Notes: generated from the letters alone by a model not told the origin. A stretch of 64,000 bases of DNA from Roseinatronobacter thiooxidans (GCF_001870675.1 NZ_MEHT01000046.1:1-64000); one strand, 5' to 3'. Counted from the first letter of the stretch, positions 33,523 to 44,174 are shown. Program-made: numbers and translations.

Positions 33523-35427
33523 GTGCTACAAAAACTGACCACACAGACAGAAGATTTCACGCCGGAAAACAGGCCCGGGCCTGCGCAACGCCTTGCAGGA
33601 TTGATCGACGCGTTCGAGCGCGCGCCCTCACCCCCGCCGCGCAGCCTATGGGCTTTCATGCTGTGGTCGGTGCGCGGGGCATGGCCTGTTCTGGTTCTGG
33701 CGGCGGTCATCTCGGCACTGGTTGGCACAACCGAGGTGGTATCGGCCCTGCTGCTTGGGCTGATTATTGACGCAGTGGTGGAAACCGGGCCGGTCGAATT
33801 TCTGGCGCAGCATATGTGGCTGGTGGTCAGTTTCATTTTGTTCTTCGTCATTTTGCGCCCTTTGGCCTTTGGCCTGTCATCAGCGGCAAATTCGATCGTG
33901 GTGCAGCCCAATGTCTATGTGCTGGTGCAATCGCGCCTGAACCGCTGGACGCTGGGCCAGCCGGTGACATTTTTCGACAATGATTTCGCAGGGCGAATCG
34001 CGCAAAAACAGGTGCAGACCGCCCGCGCGCTGACGGATGTGGCGAATGAAACCATCAACACGATGGCATTCGCGCTGGCCTCGATCATCGGCTCGGTCAT
34101 TTTGCTGCTGACGATTGACGCGCGCATCGCGCTGGCGCTGGCTGTGTGGCTGGTGGGTTATCTGGCGCTGATCCGGTATTTCCTGCCGCAGGTGCGCAAA
34201 CGCTCTGGTGCAAGGGCGGGGGCGCGGGCGCAGGTCAGCGGGCAGGTGGTGGATACGATCACCAATATCAAAACCGTCAAGCTGTTTGCCCATTCCGAGT
34301 TTGAGGACCGCGCCGCATTGAACGCGATGGGCGTGTTTCGGGACCGCGCGGTGGAATTTGGCGAGGTGCAAGCGTGGTTCCGATTCTGGCTGATGGTGGT
34401 CGCGGGCGTGCTGCCGGTGCTGCTGATCGGCGGCACGCTGTGGCTATGGATGCTGGGACAGGCCACACCGGGGGCGATTGCGGCGGCGGGCGCTGTAGCC
34501 ATCCGCATTGCGCAGATGACAGGCTGGGTCAGTTTCGTTCTGATGGCGATTTACGGCAATCTGGGCGAGGTCGAGGATGGGATGAAAACCCTGACCAAAC
34601 CCTCTACCCTGCAAGACGCCGAGAATGCGGTGGAACTGGGGCGCGTGACAGGTGCTTTGCATTTTGACGATGTGAATTTCGCCTATGGCCGCCAGACCGG
34701 CGGGGTTGAAGGACTGGCGCTACAGATTGCACCGGGCGAGAAGATCGGGATTGTGGGCGCATCGGGTGCAGGCAAATCCACGCTCGTTGCGCTGTTGCTG
34801 CGGCTGTATGATGTCGAAGGCGGGCGCATCATGGTTGACGGGCAGGATATACGGCAGGTCACGCAAGAAAGCTTGCGGCGCAATATCGCGATGGTCACGC
34901 AGGAAACGGCGATGTTCAACCGCTCTGCCTTCGAGAATATCCGCTATGGCCGCCCCGATGCCACGCTGGCGCAGGTCGAACAGGCCGCCCGCGCAGCAGA
35001 GGCGCATAAGTTCATTCTGGACCTGCAAGACGCCGAAGGGCGGCGCGGCTATGACGCGCATCTGGGCGAACGGGGCGTGCGCCTGTCGGGCGGGCAGCGC
35101 CAGCGCATTGCCCTTGCGCGCGCGTTTCTGAAAGATGCGCCCATTCTGGTGCTGGATGAAGCAACATCGGCACTGGATTCCGAGGTTGAAGCGGCAGTGC
35201 AGGACGCGTTGGAGCCATTGATGGAGGGCAAGACCGTGCTGGCCATCGCGCATCGTCTGTCCACCATTGCGAAACTGGACCGCATCATCGTGCTTGACGA
35301 TGGCCATATCATCGAGCAAGGCACACATGATGAATTGCTGGCGGCAGGCGGCACCTATGCCCGTTTCTGGGCGCGGCAATCGGGCGGGTTTTTGGGGTTT
35401 GACGACGATGTGGACACAGCAAGCTGA
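33523..35427 (+). CDS. ABC exporter, fused permease and ATPase
   Basis: 634 residues from GTG 33523, with GGGGG just upstream (a TTG at 33478 is possible). A six-helix ABC transmembrane domain (about 55-330) is followed by the nucleotide-binding domain: Walker A GIVGASGAGKST, signature LSGGQRQRIALARAF, Walker B ILVLDEATSALDS, H-loop AIAHRLST. It would work as a homodimer exporter of lipid, drug or peptide; the cargo is not known. It may share transcription with cca, 52 bases upstream. Confidence 0.92.
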   Translation: MLQKLTTQTEDFTPENRPGPAQRLAGLIDAFERAPSPPPRSLWAFMLWSVRGAWPVLVLAAVISALVGTTEVVSALLLGLIIDAVVETGPVEFLAQHMWLVVSFILFFVILRPLAFGLSSAANSIVVQPNVYVLVQSRLNRWTLGQPVTFFDNDFAGRIAQKQVQTARALTDVANETINTMAFALASIIGSVILLLTIDARIALALAVWLVGYLALIRYFLPQVRKRSGARAGARAQVSGQVVDTITNIKTVKLFAHSEFEDRAALNAMGVFRDRAVEFGEVQAWFRFWLMVVAGVLPVLLIGGTLWLWMLGQATPGAIAAAGAVAIRIAQMTGWVSFVLMAIYGNLGEVEDGMKTLTKPSTLQDAENAVELGRVTGALHFDDVNFAYGRQTGGVEGLALQIAPGEKIGIVGASGAGKSTLVALLLRLYDVEGGRIMVDGQDIRQVTQESLRRNIAMVTQETAMFNRSAFENIRYGRPDATLAQVEQAARAAEAHKFILDLQDAEGRRGYDAHLGERGVRLSGGQRQRIALARAFLKDAPILVLDEATSALDSEVEAAVQDALEPLMEGKTVLAIAHRLSTIAKLDRIIVLDDGHIIEQGTHDELLAAGGTYARFWARQSGGFLGFDDDVDTAS

Positions 35428-35443
35428 CCAGACGGGCCAAGAG

Positions 35444-35465
35444 GCCCCGGCGCGTAGGCCGGGGC
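35444..35465 (+). terminator. GC-rich hairpin after ABC exporter gene
   Basis: GCCCCGGC (35444-35451) pairs perfectly with GCCGGGGC (35458-35465) around a 6-base loop, 16 bases after the ABC gene stop. No T-run follows, so termination is possible but not certain. Confidence 0.5.
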
Positions 35466-35567
35466 TGCCAGCGTGACGGAGTTCCACCAGATCGCCCCCT
35501 GCCTTTGGCTTGCCCCGCGCAGAGCCTGTGCCGTGCCGCAAGCCCCCCTTTGGACAGGCTGGCCCAT

Positions 35568-36782
35568 ATGACACACACAACCATCCTGCGACTTGGCCAT
35601 CATGGCGATGGCATTGCCGACGGCCCGGTCTATGTGCCGCGCACCCTGCCGGGCGAGGTGGTCGAGGGCGAGATTGCGCAAGGGCGCATGGACGCGCCGC
35701 GCATCGTCACGCCCTCGCCCCTGCGCATAAAGGCGCCCTGCCCGCATTACCGAAATTGTGGCGGCTGTGCCTTGCAGCATGCGCAGGCGGATTTCGTGAG
35801 CCAGTGGAAAGAGGGGGTGATCCGGCAAGCACTGGCCGCGCAAGGGCTGACGGCAGAGTTTCGCGCGCCCCATATCTCGCCCCTGCACAGCCGGCGGCGC
35901 GCCAGTTTTTCTGGGCGTAGATTGAAGAAAGGCGCGCTTGTGGGCTTTCATGCCCGCGCATCCGATGTGATTACACCTGTGCCCGAGTGCCTGATCCTGC
36001 ACCCCGACCTGACCGCCGCCCTGCCCCTGCTGGAAGACGTAACCGCGCGTTTCGGGTCGCGCAAAACCACGATGTCGCTGTCGCTGACACGGTCTGATGC
36101 GGGGCTTGATCTGGCGGTTTCAGGCGGCAAGCTGCTGGATGACGCGATGCGCGCCGAACTTGGACAATGGGCCGGTCAAGCCGGGCTTGCGCGTCTGGCA
36201 TGGGAGGGCGAGGTCGTGGCCCAAGCGCACCCGCCCTTTCACCAGATCGGGCGCGCGAAAATCACCCCGCCCCCCGGTGCGTTTTTGCAAGCAACCAAAC
36301 CGGCAGAGCAGGCGTTGCAAGCGGCTGTAGCGACAAGCGTGGGAAATGCCGCGCGCATTCTGGACCTGTTTGCAGGCTGCGGCACCTTTACCCTGCCTTT
36401 GGCCGAGCGCGCGGAACTGCACGCGGTGGAAGGCGAGGCACCGATGCTGCACGCGCTGGATGCAGGCTGGCGGCAGGCCACAGGGTTAAAGCGCGTCACC
36501 CATGAGGCGCGCGATCTGTTCCGCCGCCCCCTGCTGCCTGCGGAGCTGGCAAAATATGACGCCGCCGTGATCGACCCGCCCCGCGCGGGCGCCGAGGCAC
36601 AGGCAAATGCCCTTGCGGCCTGCGCCATTCCGCGCATTGCAGCCGTGTCTTGCAGCCCCGCCACTTTCGCGCGCGATGCAAAAATACTTATCGGCGGCGG
36701 GTATCGCCTTGACTGGGTGCAAATGGTCGATCAATTCCGCTTCAGCCCGCATGTGGAGCTTGCAGCCCAGTTCACAAGATAG
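35568..36782 (+). CDS. TrmA/RlmD-family RNA (uracil-5-)-methyltransferase
   Basis: 404 residues from ATG 35568. An N-terminal TRAM-like domain (RLGHHGDGIADGPVYVPRTL PGEVV region) is followed by an iron-sulfur Cys set in APCPHYRNCGGCALQHAQAD. The C-terminal SAM domain has ARILDLFAGCGTFTLPLAE and VIDPPRAGAEAQ. The catalytic Cys lies in VSCSPATFARD. Such enzymes make 5-methyluridine in 23S rRNA or tRNA; the exact target was not decided. Confidence 0.9.
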   Translation: MTHTTILRLGHHGDGIADGPVYVPRTLPGEVVEGEIAQGRMDAPRIVTPSPLRIKAPCPHYRNCGGCALQHAQADFVSQWKEGVIRQALAAQGLTAEFRAPHISPLHSRRRASFSGRRLKKGALVGFHARASDVITPVPECLILHPDLTAALPLLEDVTARFGSRKTTMSLSLTRSDAGLDLAVSGGKLLDDAMRAELGQWAGQAGLARLAWEGEVVAQAHPPFHQIGRAKITPPPGAFLQATKPAEQALQAAVATSVGNAARILDLFAGCGTFTLPLAERAELHAVEGEAPMLHALDAGWRQATGLKRVTHEARDLFRRPLLPAELAKYDAAVIDPPRAGAEAQANALAACAIPRIAAVSCSPATFARDAKILIGGGYRLDWVQMVDQFRFSPHVELAAQFTR

Positions 36783-36818
36783 CATATCGCGCCCAGCAAC
36801 CGCAGAACGGGGACCAAG

Positions 36819-37616
36819 ATGCTTAGCCGTGAAAAGACCGCCGCCTTTCTGGACCAGCCTTGGGTGCGCAACGGGATTATCGTTGTCATCATCTTCAACG
36901 CGATCCTGTTGGGGATGGAGACCTCGGATACCCTGATGGGGTTTGCGGGGCCGCTGATCCTTGGGCTGGATGCGGCCTGTCTGAGTATTTTCGTGGTTGA
37001 ACTGGTGCTGAAATTCCATGCCCAACGCGGGAAATTCTGGCGCTCTGGCTGGAATATCTTTGATTTTCTGATCGTGGGCATCTCGCTTGTGCCCGGCGCA
37101 CAGGGGTTCAGCGTGTTGCGGGCCTTGCGGATTCTGCGCCTGCTGCGGGTGGTTTCTGTCAGCCCCAATCTGCGCCGCGTGGTCGAAGGGTTCATCAAGG
37201 CGCTGCCCGGCATGGGGTCGGTGTTTTTGCTGATGGGCATGTTGTTCTATATCGGCGCGGTCATGGCGACCAAGCTGTTCAAGGAAACATTCCCCGAATG
37301 GTTCGGCGATCTGGGCAATTCGGCCTATACCCTGTTCCAGATCATGACGCTGGAATCATGGTCGATGGGGATTGTCCGGCCTGTGATGGAGGCCTACCCC
37401 TATGCTTGGGCGTTCTTTGTGCCCTTTATCATGGTTACCACATTTGCAGTGGTGAACCTGCTGGTCGGTCTGATCGTGAACTCGATGCAAGACGCACATG
37501 CCGCCGAGAGCAATCAGGCGACCGAGGATTACCGCGATGAGGTGCTCAAACGCCTTGCTGCGATTGAGGAGCGCTTGAACGCCACCCAACGCGAAAAAGT
37601 GCCGCCCGCTGAATGA
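36819..37616 (+). CDS. Bacterial voltage-gated sodium channel (NaChBac/NavBac)
   Basis: 265 residues with six transmembrane helices. S4 (about 98-122) carries four gating arginines at three-residue spacing, R101, R104, R107, R110 (VLRALRILRLLRVVSVS). The selectivity filter is TLESWS (177-182), identical to the core of known bacterial Nav channels, with E179 as the field-strength site. S6 and a C-terminal coiled coil (EVLKRLAAIEERLNATQ) drive tetramer assembly. It would pass Na+ on depolarisation; in alkaliphiles such channels support pH balance and flagellar sodium supply. Monocistronic. Confidence 0.94.
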   Translation: MLSREKTAAFLDQPWVRNGIIVVIIFNAILLGMETSDTLMGFAGPLILGLDAACLSIFVVELVLKFHAQRGKFWRSGWNIFDFLIVGISLVPGAQGFSVLRALRILRLLRVVSVSPNLRRVVEGFIKALPGMGSVFLLMGMLFYIGAVMATKLFKETFPEWFGDLGNSAYTLFQIMTLESWSMGIVRPVMEAYPYAWAFFVPFIMVTTFAVVNLLVGLIVNSMQDAHAAESNQATEDYRDEVLKRLAAIEERLNATQREKVPPAE

Positions 37617-37700
37617 CGCCTGCGTGATCGGCCCAACAAGAAGCCTTGGCAGAATCACGCGACTAGGGCATGGTCACATAAAAATCCCGAGGCAGTCTTC

Positions 37701-38207
37701 ATGAGCTTTTTCCGAGTTTTCGCCGCATTGGCGTTTGTTGCTGTGCTGGCATCTTGCGCAGCCCAGCCCCCCAGCAAATTCCGCACCTATAACGGCCCCG
37801 AAGTCACGCAGGTCGTGGTTTACAAAGCCGCGCGCCGGATGGAGTTATGGCACCATGACCGCGTATTGCGCAGTTTCAATGTGCAACTTGGTGGCGCTCC
37901 ATTCGGGCATAAGCAGCGCGAAGGCGACAGCCGCACGCCCGAAGGTGACTACATCATCGACCGGCGCAACCCCAACAGCCGGTTTCATCTGTCAATCGGC
38001 ATAGATTACCCCAACCTTGCGGATAAAGCCTATGCGAAAGCGAATGGCTGGAAACCGGGCGGCGATATTTTCATCCACGGGCGCGGCCCAAGGTTCCAGA
38101 ATGCGCGTGGCGATTGGACAGATGGGTGTATCGCGGTCTCTGACCGAGAGATGGAAGATATCTATGCCATGGTGCGCGATGGCACACCCATACGCATAAA
38201 TCCCTGA
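37701..38207 (+). CDS. L,D-transpeptidase family lipoprotein
   Basis: 168 residues. A lipobox LASC puts the lipid on C19. The YkuD domain spans about 35-166, with catalytic H126 (DIFIHGRGP) and C143 (WTDGCIAVSD), the HxG...SxGCI-like motif. Substrate strands include REGDSRTPEGDYIIDRRNP. It would cross-link or modify peptidoglycan, or attach proteins to it, from the periplasmic face of a membrane. It ends two bases before the convergent tRNA-Leu gene. Confidence 0.9.
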   Translation: MSFFRVFAALAFVAVLASCAAQPPSKFRTYNGPEVTQVVVYKAARRMELWHHDRVLRSFNVQLGGAPFGHKQREGDSRTPEGDYIIDRRNPNSRFHLSIGIDYPNLADKAYAKANGWKPGGDIFIHGRGPRFQNARGDWTDGCIAVSDREMEDIYAMVRDGTPIRINP

Positions 38208-38209
38208 AC

Positions 38210-38296
38210 TGGTGGCCGCTGTGGGAGTCGAACCCACACGCCCTTGCGAGCAACGGATTTTAAGTCCGGTCTGTCTACCAGTTCCAGCAAGCGGCC
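38210..38296 (-). tRNA. tRNA-Leu (anticodon UAA)
   Basis: The reverse strand starts GGCCGCTTGCTGGAACTGGT, has the anticodon arm CGGACTTAAAATCCG (anticodon TAA), a long variable arm, the T arm GTGGGTTCGACTCCCAC, acceptor AGCGGCC, discriminator A and an encoded CCA. All stems close. 87 bases including CCA, a class II tRNA as expected for leucine. The 3' part almost touches the L,D-transpeptidase stop. Confidence 0.96.
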
Positions 38297-38471
38297 AGTT
38301 GTGGCGATGGTCTAAACCGCAGCGCTGGAAGCTTCAAGCCCAGAGTGTTGCGGCCTAAATTACCACTGCTTAAAGCGTTTCGGTTTTCTGTTGAAACGCT
38401 GAAACGCTGTGGCTTTTGGCTTTGCCGCAATTGCGAACCGGAAAAGCCGATCAACTCTGCCTGAAATTGCT

Positions 38472-39935
38472 TCAGTCATCGCGCAGCAGAATGCCCGAGA
38501 CGGGCACCAGCGCAACCTGTCCGCTGCGCCGCTCGGCCTGCCATGTCTGGAGTGCATCAAGTGTTTCTTCATTGGCGGCATCGCCAAAGACGATAACATG
38601 CCCGATCTGGCTGGCCTGAAATACAGCACGGTCCAGATAGCGCCGGATGGTGAATACACTCTCGCCCGCCGCATCCAGCACGCGGAACACTTCGGCATGT
38701 GCAATACCCGCCGCTGTGGCGGCGCGGCCTGCCTGTGTCAGCCCGCCTGCAAAAGTCAAAAGCCCATGGCCGTCTTGCGCAAGCAACGGCAGCACTTCGC
38801 GCAGCAGGCCCGCATTTCGGGCAAAGCCGTTTTCCGGCACGTCGATCACAGCGACCGCCAAGGGCACAGCCCCGAAATAAGCATTGAACGAGACATCAAG
38901 ATCAGACGCGGTCGCGCCCGAAGGCAGACCGGATGCAAGGATCACCACCTCTTTGCCTGCGGCGTGATATATCTCTGCGGCCTCTTGCGCGGTGCTGTCC
39001 ATCGGGTCCAGCGCAATGGTAAAGGGCAGGTCCAGCGCGGCAAGGTCGCGGCGTATGGGCATTGGCAGGCCCGCATCAGACAGGATCAGCGCCATTTTAT
39101 CGGCAGTGCCGTCTTGTGCCTGATACACTGAATTTCGCAGCAAAGCGGGGCGCGGTGTCACATCGGGCACGGGGTCTTGATCCACTGTTACTGGCACATC
39201 TTCCCCGCCGCCAATGCGCGGCAAACCCTGCGCACGGGTGCCGGGCATGGTCTGGCGCGGTTCCGGGCCTGCCTGGCGGGCGGGCGCGCTTTCAGCTTCG
39301 GGGTCAGAGCCGGCCTGTGGCGCGTCCTCCACCTGAACCAAAGGCGCGGGCGGAACCAGTTCAACCCCTTCTATGGCCATATCTGCACGCGGGGCCGAAG
39401 CTGCGCTTGGCAGTGGCGCGGGCGCGGCGGTGCTGTCTTGCGCGTCAGGCAATGCGGGCGCGCCATCCTCGGGCAGGGCATCGGCGGGCAACGGGGGGTG
39501 CAAGTCAATATGCGGGCTGTGCGGCACAGGGATGTCGGTCAGTTCGGTGTCTGCTGGGGCATCCAGCAAAACGGTATCTTCCAGTGCCAGCATATCTTCG
39601 GCCATATCGGCACCCTGTGGCGGCAGGAGCACCAAATCTTCCGGCCTATTAAAGTCCGGCATATCCGCGTCTGGCAATGGCGCATCTGCGGCACCTTCCG
39701 GCATGTCTTGGGGGGCAGGGTCCAGCGGTGCCACGGGCGTGTGAGGCTGCCCTTCGACCAGCGGGCGGGGGGCCGATACCTCACCCTCGGGCACTGGCTG
39801 CGAAAGGGGGGCATCGCCTGCACTTCCACTAGGCGGCGGCGGAAAGATCACAGTGGCACCAATGACACCAGCCAAGACCAAACCAGCCCCCGCCGCCAAA
39901 CCTGCAAAAAGACTGCTGTTCACACTATGCCCCAT
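38472..39935 (-). CDS. Divergent polysaccharide deacetylase (YibQ-like) with long acidic linker
   Basis: 487 residues. A short cytoplasmic end and membrane anchor (SLFAGLAAGAGLVLAGVIGA TVIF) lead to ~220 residues of Pro/Ala/Asp-rich low-complexity sequence (about 35-255). The C-terminal divergent deacetylase domain follows at about 275-487 (KMALILSDAGLPMPIRRDLA ... VILASGLPSGATASDL). Catalytic residues of NodB enzymes are not clearly kept, as usual in this DUF610 family. It probably acts at the envelope. The strand is opposite to the trp genes, with 160 bases between. Confidence 0.85.
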   Translation of the reverse strand: MGHSVNSSLFAGLAAGAGLVLAGVIGATVIFPPPPSGSAGDAPLSQPVPEGEVSAPRPLVEGQPHTPVAPLDPAPQDMPEGAADAPLPDADMPDFNRPEDLVLLPPQGADMAEDMLALEDTVLLDAPADTELTDIPVPHSPHIDLHPPLPADALPEDGAPALPDAQDSTAAPAPLPSAASAPRADMAIEGVELVPPAPLVQVEDAPQAGSDPEAESAPARQAGPEPRQTMPGTRAQGLPRIGGGEDVPVTVDQDPVPDVTPRPALLRNSVYQAQDGTADKMALILSDAGLPMPIRRDLAALDLPFTIALDPMDSTAQEAAEIYHAAGKEVVILASGLPSGATASDLDVSFNAYFGAVPLAVAVIDVPENGFARNAGLLREVLPLLAQDGHGLLTFAGGLTQAGRAATAAGIAHAEVFRVLDAAGESVFTIRRYLDRAVFQASQIGHVIVFGDAANEETLDALQTWQAERRSGQVALVPVSGILLRDD

Positions 39936-40097
39936 GTTTACAAATAAAAGCCTGCCCTGCGCTTATACTGCACAGCTTTGGTTGATTCTTCCACAAAACC
40001 GCGCGCATATCAAACGGAATGGCGCACGCGCCCTTGACCTTGCCAGCATGTGGCGGGCATGTAGGCACTCTGTGGATTATGGCACCGGAACGCGCTC

Positions 40098-40679
40098 ATG
40101 CTGCTGCTGATCGATAATTACGACAGTTTCACCTACAATCTGGTCCATTATCTGGGCGAGTTGGGGGCCGAAGTGATGGTGCGGCGCAATGATGCGCTGG
40201 ATGTGCAGGCGGCACTGGCGCTGAACCCTTCGGCCATTGTGCTCTCGCCCGGGCCATGCGACCCTGATCAGGCAGGCATCTGCCTGCCCCTGACCCTAGC
40301 TGCCGCAGAAGCGCGCGTGCCCCTTCTGGGGGTGTGCCTTGGGCACCAGACCATCGGGCAGGCGTTTGGCGGGCGGGTCATCCGCGCGCCCCAAATTGTG
40401 CATGGCAAGCTCGGCGAGATGCACCATGCCGGTATGGGTGTGTTCAAGGGTCTGCCCTCGCCGCTGATGGCCACGCGCTATCATTCGCTGGTGGTGGAGC
40501 GTGAGACATTGCCCGATTGCCTTGAGGTCACAAGCTGGCTGGAAGATGGGTTGATCATGGGGCTGCGCCACCGCGACCTGCCGATTGAGGGCGTGCAATT
40601 CCACCCCGAAAGCATCCGGTCGGAACATGGGCATGCAATGCTGCGCAATTTTCTGGATCAGGCAGCCGTGGCCGCATGA
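40098..40679 (+). CDS. trpG: Anthranilate synthase component II (glutamine amidotransferase)
   Basis: 193 residues. The class I amidotransferase triad comprises C80 ([17 protein letters not shown]) and the His-Glu of [25 protein letters not shown] is the usual N-terminus. It gives ammonia from glutamine to TrpE, which is not in the window. It could also serve 4-amino-4-deoxychorismate synthesis, as TrpG/PabA often do. The stop overlaps the trpD start. Confidence 0.95.
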   Translation: MLLLIDNYDSFTYNLVHYLGELGAEVMVRRNDALDVQAALALNPSAIVLSPGPCDPDQAGICLPLTLAAAEARVPLLGVCLGHQTIGQAFGGRVIRAPQIVHGKLGEMHHAGMGVFKGLPSPLMATRYHSLVVERETLPDCLEVTSWLEDGLIMGLRHRDLPIEGVQFHPESIRSEHGHAMLRNFLDQAAVAA

Positions 40680-41698
40680 TGGATGACCTTAAACCCTTGA
40701 TCGGCATTGCCGCCACCCGCCCCCTGACCCGCGCCGAGGCCGAGGCCGCGTTCAACCTGCTGTTCGAGGGGCAAGCAACACCCGCGCAAACCGGCGGGTT
40801 TCTGATGGCCCTGCGCACACGCGGCGAAACGGTGGATGAATACGCCGCTGCCGCCAGCGTGATGCGCGCCAAATGCGTCAAGGTGCGCGCGCCCGAAGGC
40901 GCGATGGATATTGTCGGCACTGGCGGCGATGGCAAAGGCACGCTGAACATTTCCACCGCCACAGCCTTTGTGGTGGCAGGTGCGGGCGTGCCTGTGGCCA
41001 AGCATGGCAACCGCAACCTGTCATCGAAATCGGGCGCGGCAGATGCGCTGGGGGCCTTGGGCATTGATGTGATGGTCGGCGCGAAAGTGGTTGAACAGGC
41101 GCTGCACGCGGCGGGCATCGGCTTTATGATGGCCCCGATGCACCACCCTGCCATGCGCCATGTCGGCCCTGTGCGCATGGAACTTGGCACGCGCACAATC
41201 TTCAACATTCTTGGCCCGCTGACCAACCCCGCAGGCGTGAAATTCCAGTTGACCGGCGCGTTCACCGCCGATCTGCTGCGCCCCATGGCCGAGACGCTGC
41301 GCACCTTGGGCACCGAGCGCGCGTGGCTGGTGCATGGCGGCGATGGCACGGATGAATTGTCGATTGCCGCCGCTTCTCAGGTCGTGGCCCTTGAAGGGGG
41401 CGAATTGCGCGCATTCACCCTGCACCCCGAAGATGCAGGCCTGCCGCTGCACCCGTTTGAAGATTTGCTGGGCGGTGCGCCCGAAGAAAATGCCCGCGAA
41501 TTGCGCGCCGTGCTGCAAGGTGCGGGTCGCCCTGCCTACCGCGATGCTGTGCTGCTGAACTCTGCCGCCGCGCTGGTGATCGCAGGCAAGGCCACCGCGC
41601 TAAGTGAGGGGGTCGCGCAGGCGCGCGACAGTCTTGCCTCTGGCGCGGCCATGCGCGCGGTCGAAGCACTTGCCCGCATCAGCCCCATATCTGCCTGA
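40676..41698 (+). CDS. trpD: Anthranilate phosphoribosyltransferase
   Basis: 340 residues. Motifs are [20 protein letters not shown], the PRPP-binding [20 protein letters not shown], and GPLTNPAG. It joins anthranilate and PRPP in tryptophan synthesis. It begins in an ATGA overlap with trpG, and trpC follows 20 bases later, so trpGDC is one operon. Confidence 0.96.
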   Translation: MMDDLKPLIGIAATRPLTRAEAEAAFNLLFEGQATPAQTGGFLMALRTRGETVDEYAAAASVMRAKCVKVRAPEGAMDIVGTGGDGKGTLNISTATAFVVAGAGVPVAKHGNRNLSSKSGAADALGALGIDVMVGAKVVEQALHAAGIGFMMAPMHHPAMRHVGPVRMELGTRTIFNILGPLTNPAGVKFQLTGAFTADLLRPMAETLRTLGTERAWLVHGGDGTDELSIAAASQVVALEGGELRAFTLHPEDAGLPLHPFEDLLGGAPEENARELRAVLQGAGRPAYRDAVLLNSAAALVIAGKATALSEGVAQARDSLASGAAMRAVEALARISPISA

Positions 41699-41718
41699 AA
41701 CTCTGAAAGTCTGCACCC

Positions 41719-42528
41719 ATGGCCACCATTCTTGACAAGATCAAAAGCTACAAGCTGCAAGAGGTCGCAAGCCGCAAGGCCGCGCGCCCGCTGTCAGAGG
41801 TGGCAGAGGCCGCGCGCAATGCCCCCGCCCCGCGCGGCTTTGCCGCTGCCTTGCGCAAGGCGGAAGCGACCGGCTACGGGCTGATTGCCGAGATCAAGAA
41901 AGCCAGCCCTTCCAAAGGGTTGATCCGCGCCGATTTCGACCCGCCCGCACTGGCCCGCGCCTATGAGGCGGGCGGGGCGACCTGCCTGAGCGTGCTGACC
42001 GACACCCCCAGTTTTCAGGGCGCTGACCATTTCCTGACGCAAGCGCGCAGCGCCACCGCCCTGCCCGCGCTGCGCAAGGATTTCATGTATGACACCTATC
42101 AGGTGGCCGAAGCCCGCGCGCTGCATGCCGATTGCATTCTGATCATCATGGCCTCTGTCTCTGACATGCAGGCGCAGGAGTTGGAACAGGCGGCAATGGC
42201 TTGGGGCATGGATGTGCTGGTCGAGGTGCATGACGAGGCAGAACTTGACCGCGCGCTGGCGCTCACCTCGCCCATGCTGGGGATCAACAACCGCAATCTG
42301 AACACCTTTGATGTCACGCTAGAGACAACGCGCCGCCTGTCGCGCCTTGTGCCACAGGGCAAGATGCTGATCGCCGAAAGCGGCATTTATACCCCCGCCG
42401 ATCTGGCAGATCTGGCAGGGTATGGCGCGCGCAGTTTCCTGATTGGCGAAAGCCTGATGCGCCAGCCCGATGTGGCACTGGCCACCCGCACGCTGCTGGC
42501 AAACCCGATCAAGCCCGAAAAGGTGTAA
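41719..42528 (+). CDS. trpC: Indole-3-glycerol phosphate synthase
   Basis: 269 residues of one beta/alpha barrel with [56 protein letters not shown] and [12 protein letters not shown]. It closes the indole ring in tryptophan synthesis and, as in most alphaproteobacteria, is not fused to TrpF. The stop is directly followed by the GTG start of moaC. Confidence 0.96.
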   Translation: MATILDKIKSYKLQEVASRKAARPLSEVAEAARNAPAPRGFAAALRKAEATGYGLIAEIKKASPSKGLIRADFDPPALARAYEAGGATCLSVLTDTPSFQGADHFLTQARSATALPALRKDFMYDTYQVAEARALHADCILIIMASVSDMQAQELEQAAMAWGMDVLVEVHDEAELDRALALTSPMLGINNRNLNTFDVTLETTRRLSRLVPQGKMLIAESGIYTPADLADLAGYGARSFLIGESLMRQPDVALATRTLLANPIKPEKV

Positions 42529-42529
42529 T

Positions 42530-43009
42530 GTGGAAAAACTGACCCATTTCGACGCCGAAGGCCATGCGCATATGGTTGACGTGTCGCAAAAGTCGCATAC
42601 CGCCCGCGTTGCCGTGGCCGAAAGTGCGGTGCAGATGCTGCCCGAAACCTTGGCGCTTGTCACCGAAGGCCGCGCCAAAAAGGGCGATGTCTTGGGCGTT
42701 GCGCGGCTGGCGGGGATCATGGGCGCGAAACGCTGCGCCGATCTGATTCCGCTGTGCCACCCGCTGCCAATCACCAAAGTCTCGGTCGACCTGACCCCGG
42801 ATGACACCTTGCCCGGCGTGCGTATCCGCGCCGAAGTGCGCACCACTGGCCAGACAGGTGTCGAGATGGAAGCACTGACCGCAGCCTCGGTCGCGGCGCT
42901 GACGATCTATGACATGCTCAAGGCCGCAGAGAAATCGATGACCATCACCGCCACCCGCGTGGTGCTGAAAGATGGCGGCAAATCCGGCCGCTATGAGGTG
43001 CAGCCGTGA
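42530..43009 (+). CDS. moaC: Cyclic pyranopterin monophosphate synthase
   Basis: 159 residues from GTG 42530, one base after the trpC stop. Blocks [40 protein letters not shown] and [12 protein letters not shown], and [20 protein letters not shown] cover the whole MoaC family. It makes cyclic pyranopterin monophosphate, an early step of molybdenum cofactor synthesis. Overlap with moeA (ATGA-type) joins trp and mo genes in one transcript. Confidence 0.95.
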   Translation: MEKLTHFDAEGHAHMVDVSQKSHTARVAVAESAVQMLPETLALVTEGRAKKGDVLGVARLAGIMGAKRCADLIPLCHPLPITKVSVDLTPDDTLPGVRIRAEVRTTGQTGVEMEALTAASVAALTIYDMLKAAEKSMTITATRVVLKDGGKSGRYEVQP

Positions 43010-44169
43010 TCCCCGCTGAACAGGCGCTGGCGCAGGTTTTTGCGCTGGTCACGCCGCTGGCCACGGAAGAAGTAGAACTGCCCCGGCTTGCAGGCCGCGT
43101 GCTGCGCGCGCCCGTCACCGCCCAACGCGACCAGCCCCCTTTTCCCGCCTCTGCGATGGATGGCTATGCTGTGTCCACGGATACAAACAGCTACCGCGTG
43201 ATCGGCGAGGCCGCTGCCGGCCACGCTTTCGCAGGCCGCCTGACAGCGGGAGAGGCTGTGCGCATCTTCACAGGCGCCCCCGTGCCGGACGGCGCAGACC
43301 GCGTTATCATTCAGGAAGATGTCACGCGCACAGGCGACCAGATTACCCTGACCCACCCCTTGGATGCGGCCTTGCATATTCGCGCCCAAGGCAGTGATTT
43401 CAAAGCAGGCGACCAGATCAGCGCTCCGCGCCGCCTGCGCCCTGTTGAACTGGCGCTGCTGGCCGCGATGAACTGCCCCCGCGCCACTGTCAGCCGCCGC
43501 CCCGATGTGGCAATCATTGCCACAGGGGATGAGTTGGTCATGCCCGGAGAGACACCGCGCCCTGATCAGATCATCGCCTCCAACGCCTTTGCGCTGAAAG
43601 CCATGGCCGAGGCTGAAGGCGCGCGCGCCCGCATCCTGCCCATTGCCCACGACACCGAAGCCAGCCTGCGCGCGGTGCTGGAACTGGCCGCAGATGCCGA
43701 TCTCATCGTCACCATTGGCGGCGCATCCGTGGGCGACCATGATCTGGTCGGGCCTGTGGTCGATGCGATGGGCGCAAGCCGCGCCTTCTACAAGGTCGCC
43801 ATGCGCCCCGGAAAGCCCCTGATGGCAGGGCGGCTGGGTCAGGCGCTGCTGCTGGGCCTGCCGGGAAACCCTGTGTCTTCTATCGTATGCGGGCATTTGT
43901 TCATGCGCCCTGCCCTGCGCGCGATGCAGGGGCTTGGGGCCTATCCGATGCAAACCGCCACAGCCGCGCTGGAACGCGACCTGCCCGCCAATGGCCCGCG
44001 CACGCATTATATGCGCGCAAGCCTTGGCCCCGGCGGCACCATCGCGCCCCACCCCAATCAGGACAGCGCGCTGCTGGGCGTGCTGTGTCAGGCCGATGCG
44101 CTGCTGATCCATCCCGCAGGGGATGGCGCGCGCAAGGCAGGGGAACAAATGCGGTATATCCCTTTGTGA
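43006..44169 (+). CDS. moeA: Molybdopterin molybdotransferase
   Basis: 387 residues: the MoeA N-terminal part with [11 protein letters not shown], the molybdopterin-binding domain with [13 protein letters not shown] and [15 protein letters not shown], and the C-terminal domain. It inserts molybdate into adenylyl-molybdopterin. It overlaps moaC by 4 bases. The next gene, lexA, has its own promoter. Confidence 0.95.
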   Translation: MIPAEQALAQVFALVTPLATEEVELPRLAGRVLRAPVTAQRDQPPFPASAMDGYAVSTDTNSYRVIGEAAAGHAFAGRLTAGEAVRIFTGAPVPDGADRVIIQEDVTRTGDQITLTHPLDAALHIRAQGSDFKAGDQISAPRRLRPVELALLAAMNCPRATVSRRPDVAIIATGDELVMPGETPRPDQIIASNAFALKAMAEAEGARARILPIAHDTEASLRAVLELAADADLIVTIGGASVGDHDLVGPVVDAMGASRAFYKVAMRPGKPLMAGRLGQALLLGLPGNPVSSIVCGHLFMRPALRAMQGLGAYPMQTATAALERDLPANGPRTHYMRASLGPGGTIAPHPNQDSALLGVLCQADALLIHPAGDGARKAGEQMRYIPL

Positions 44170-44174
44170 AACCG

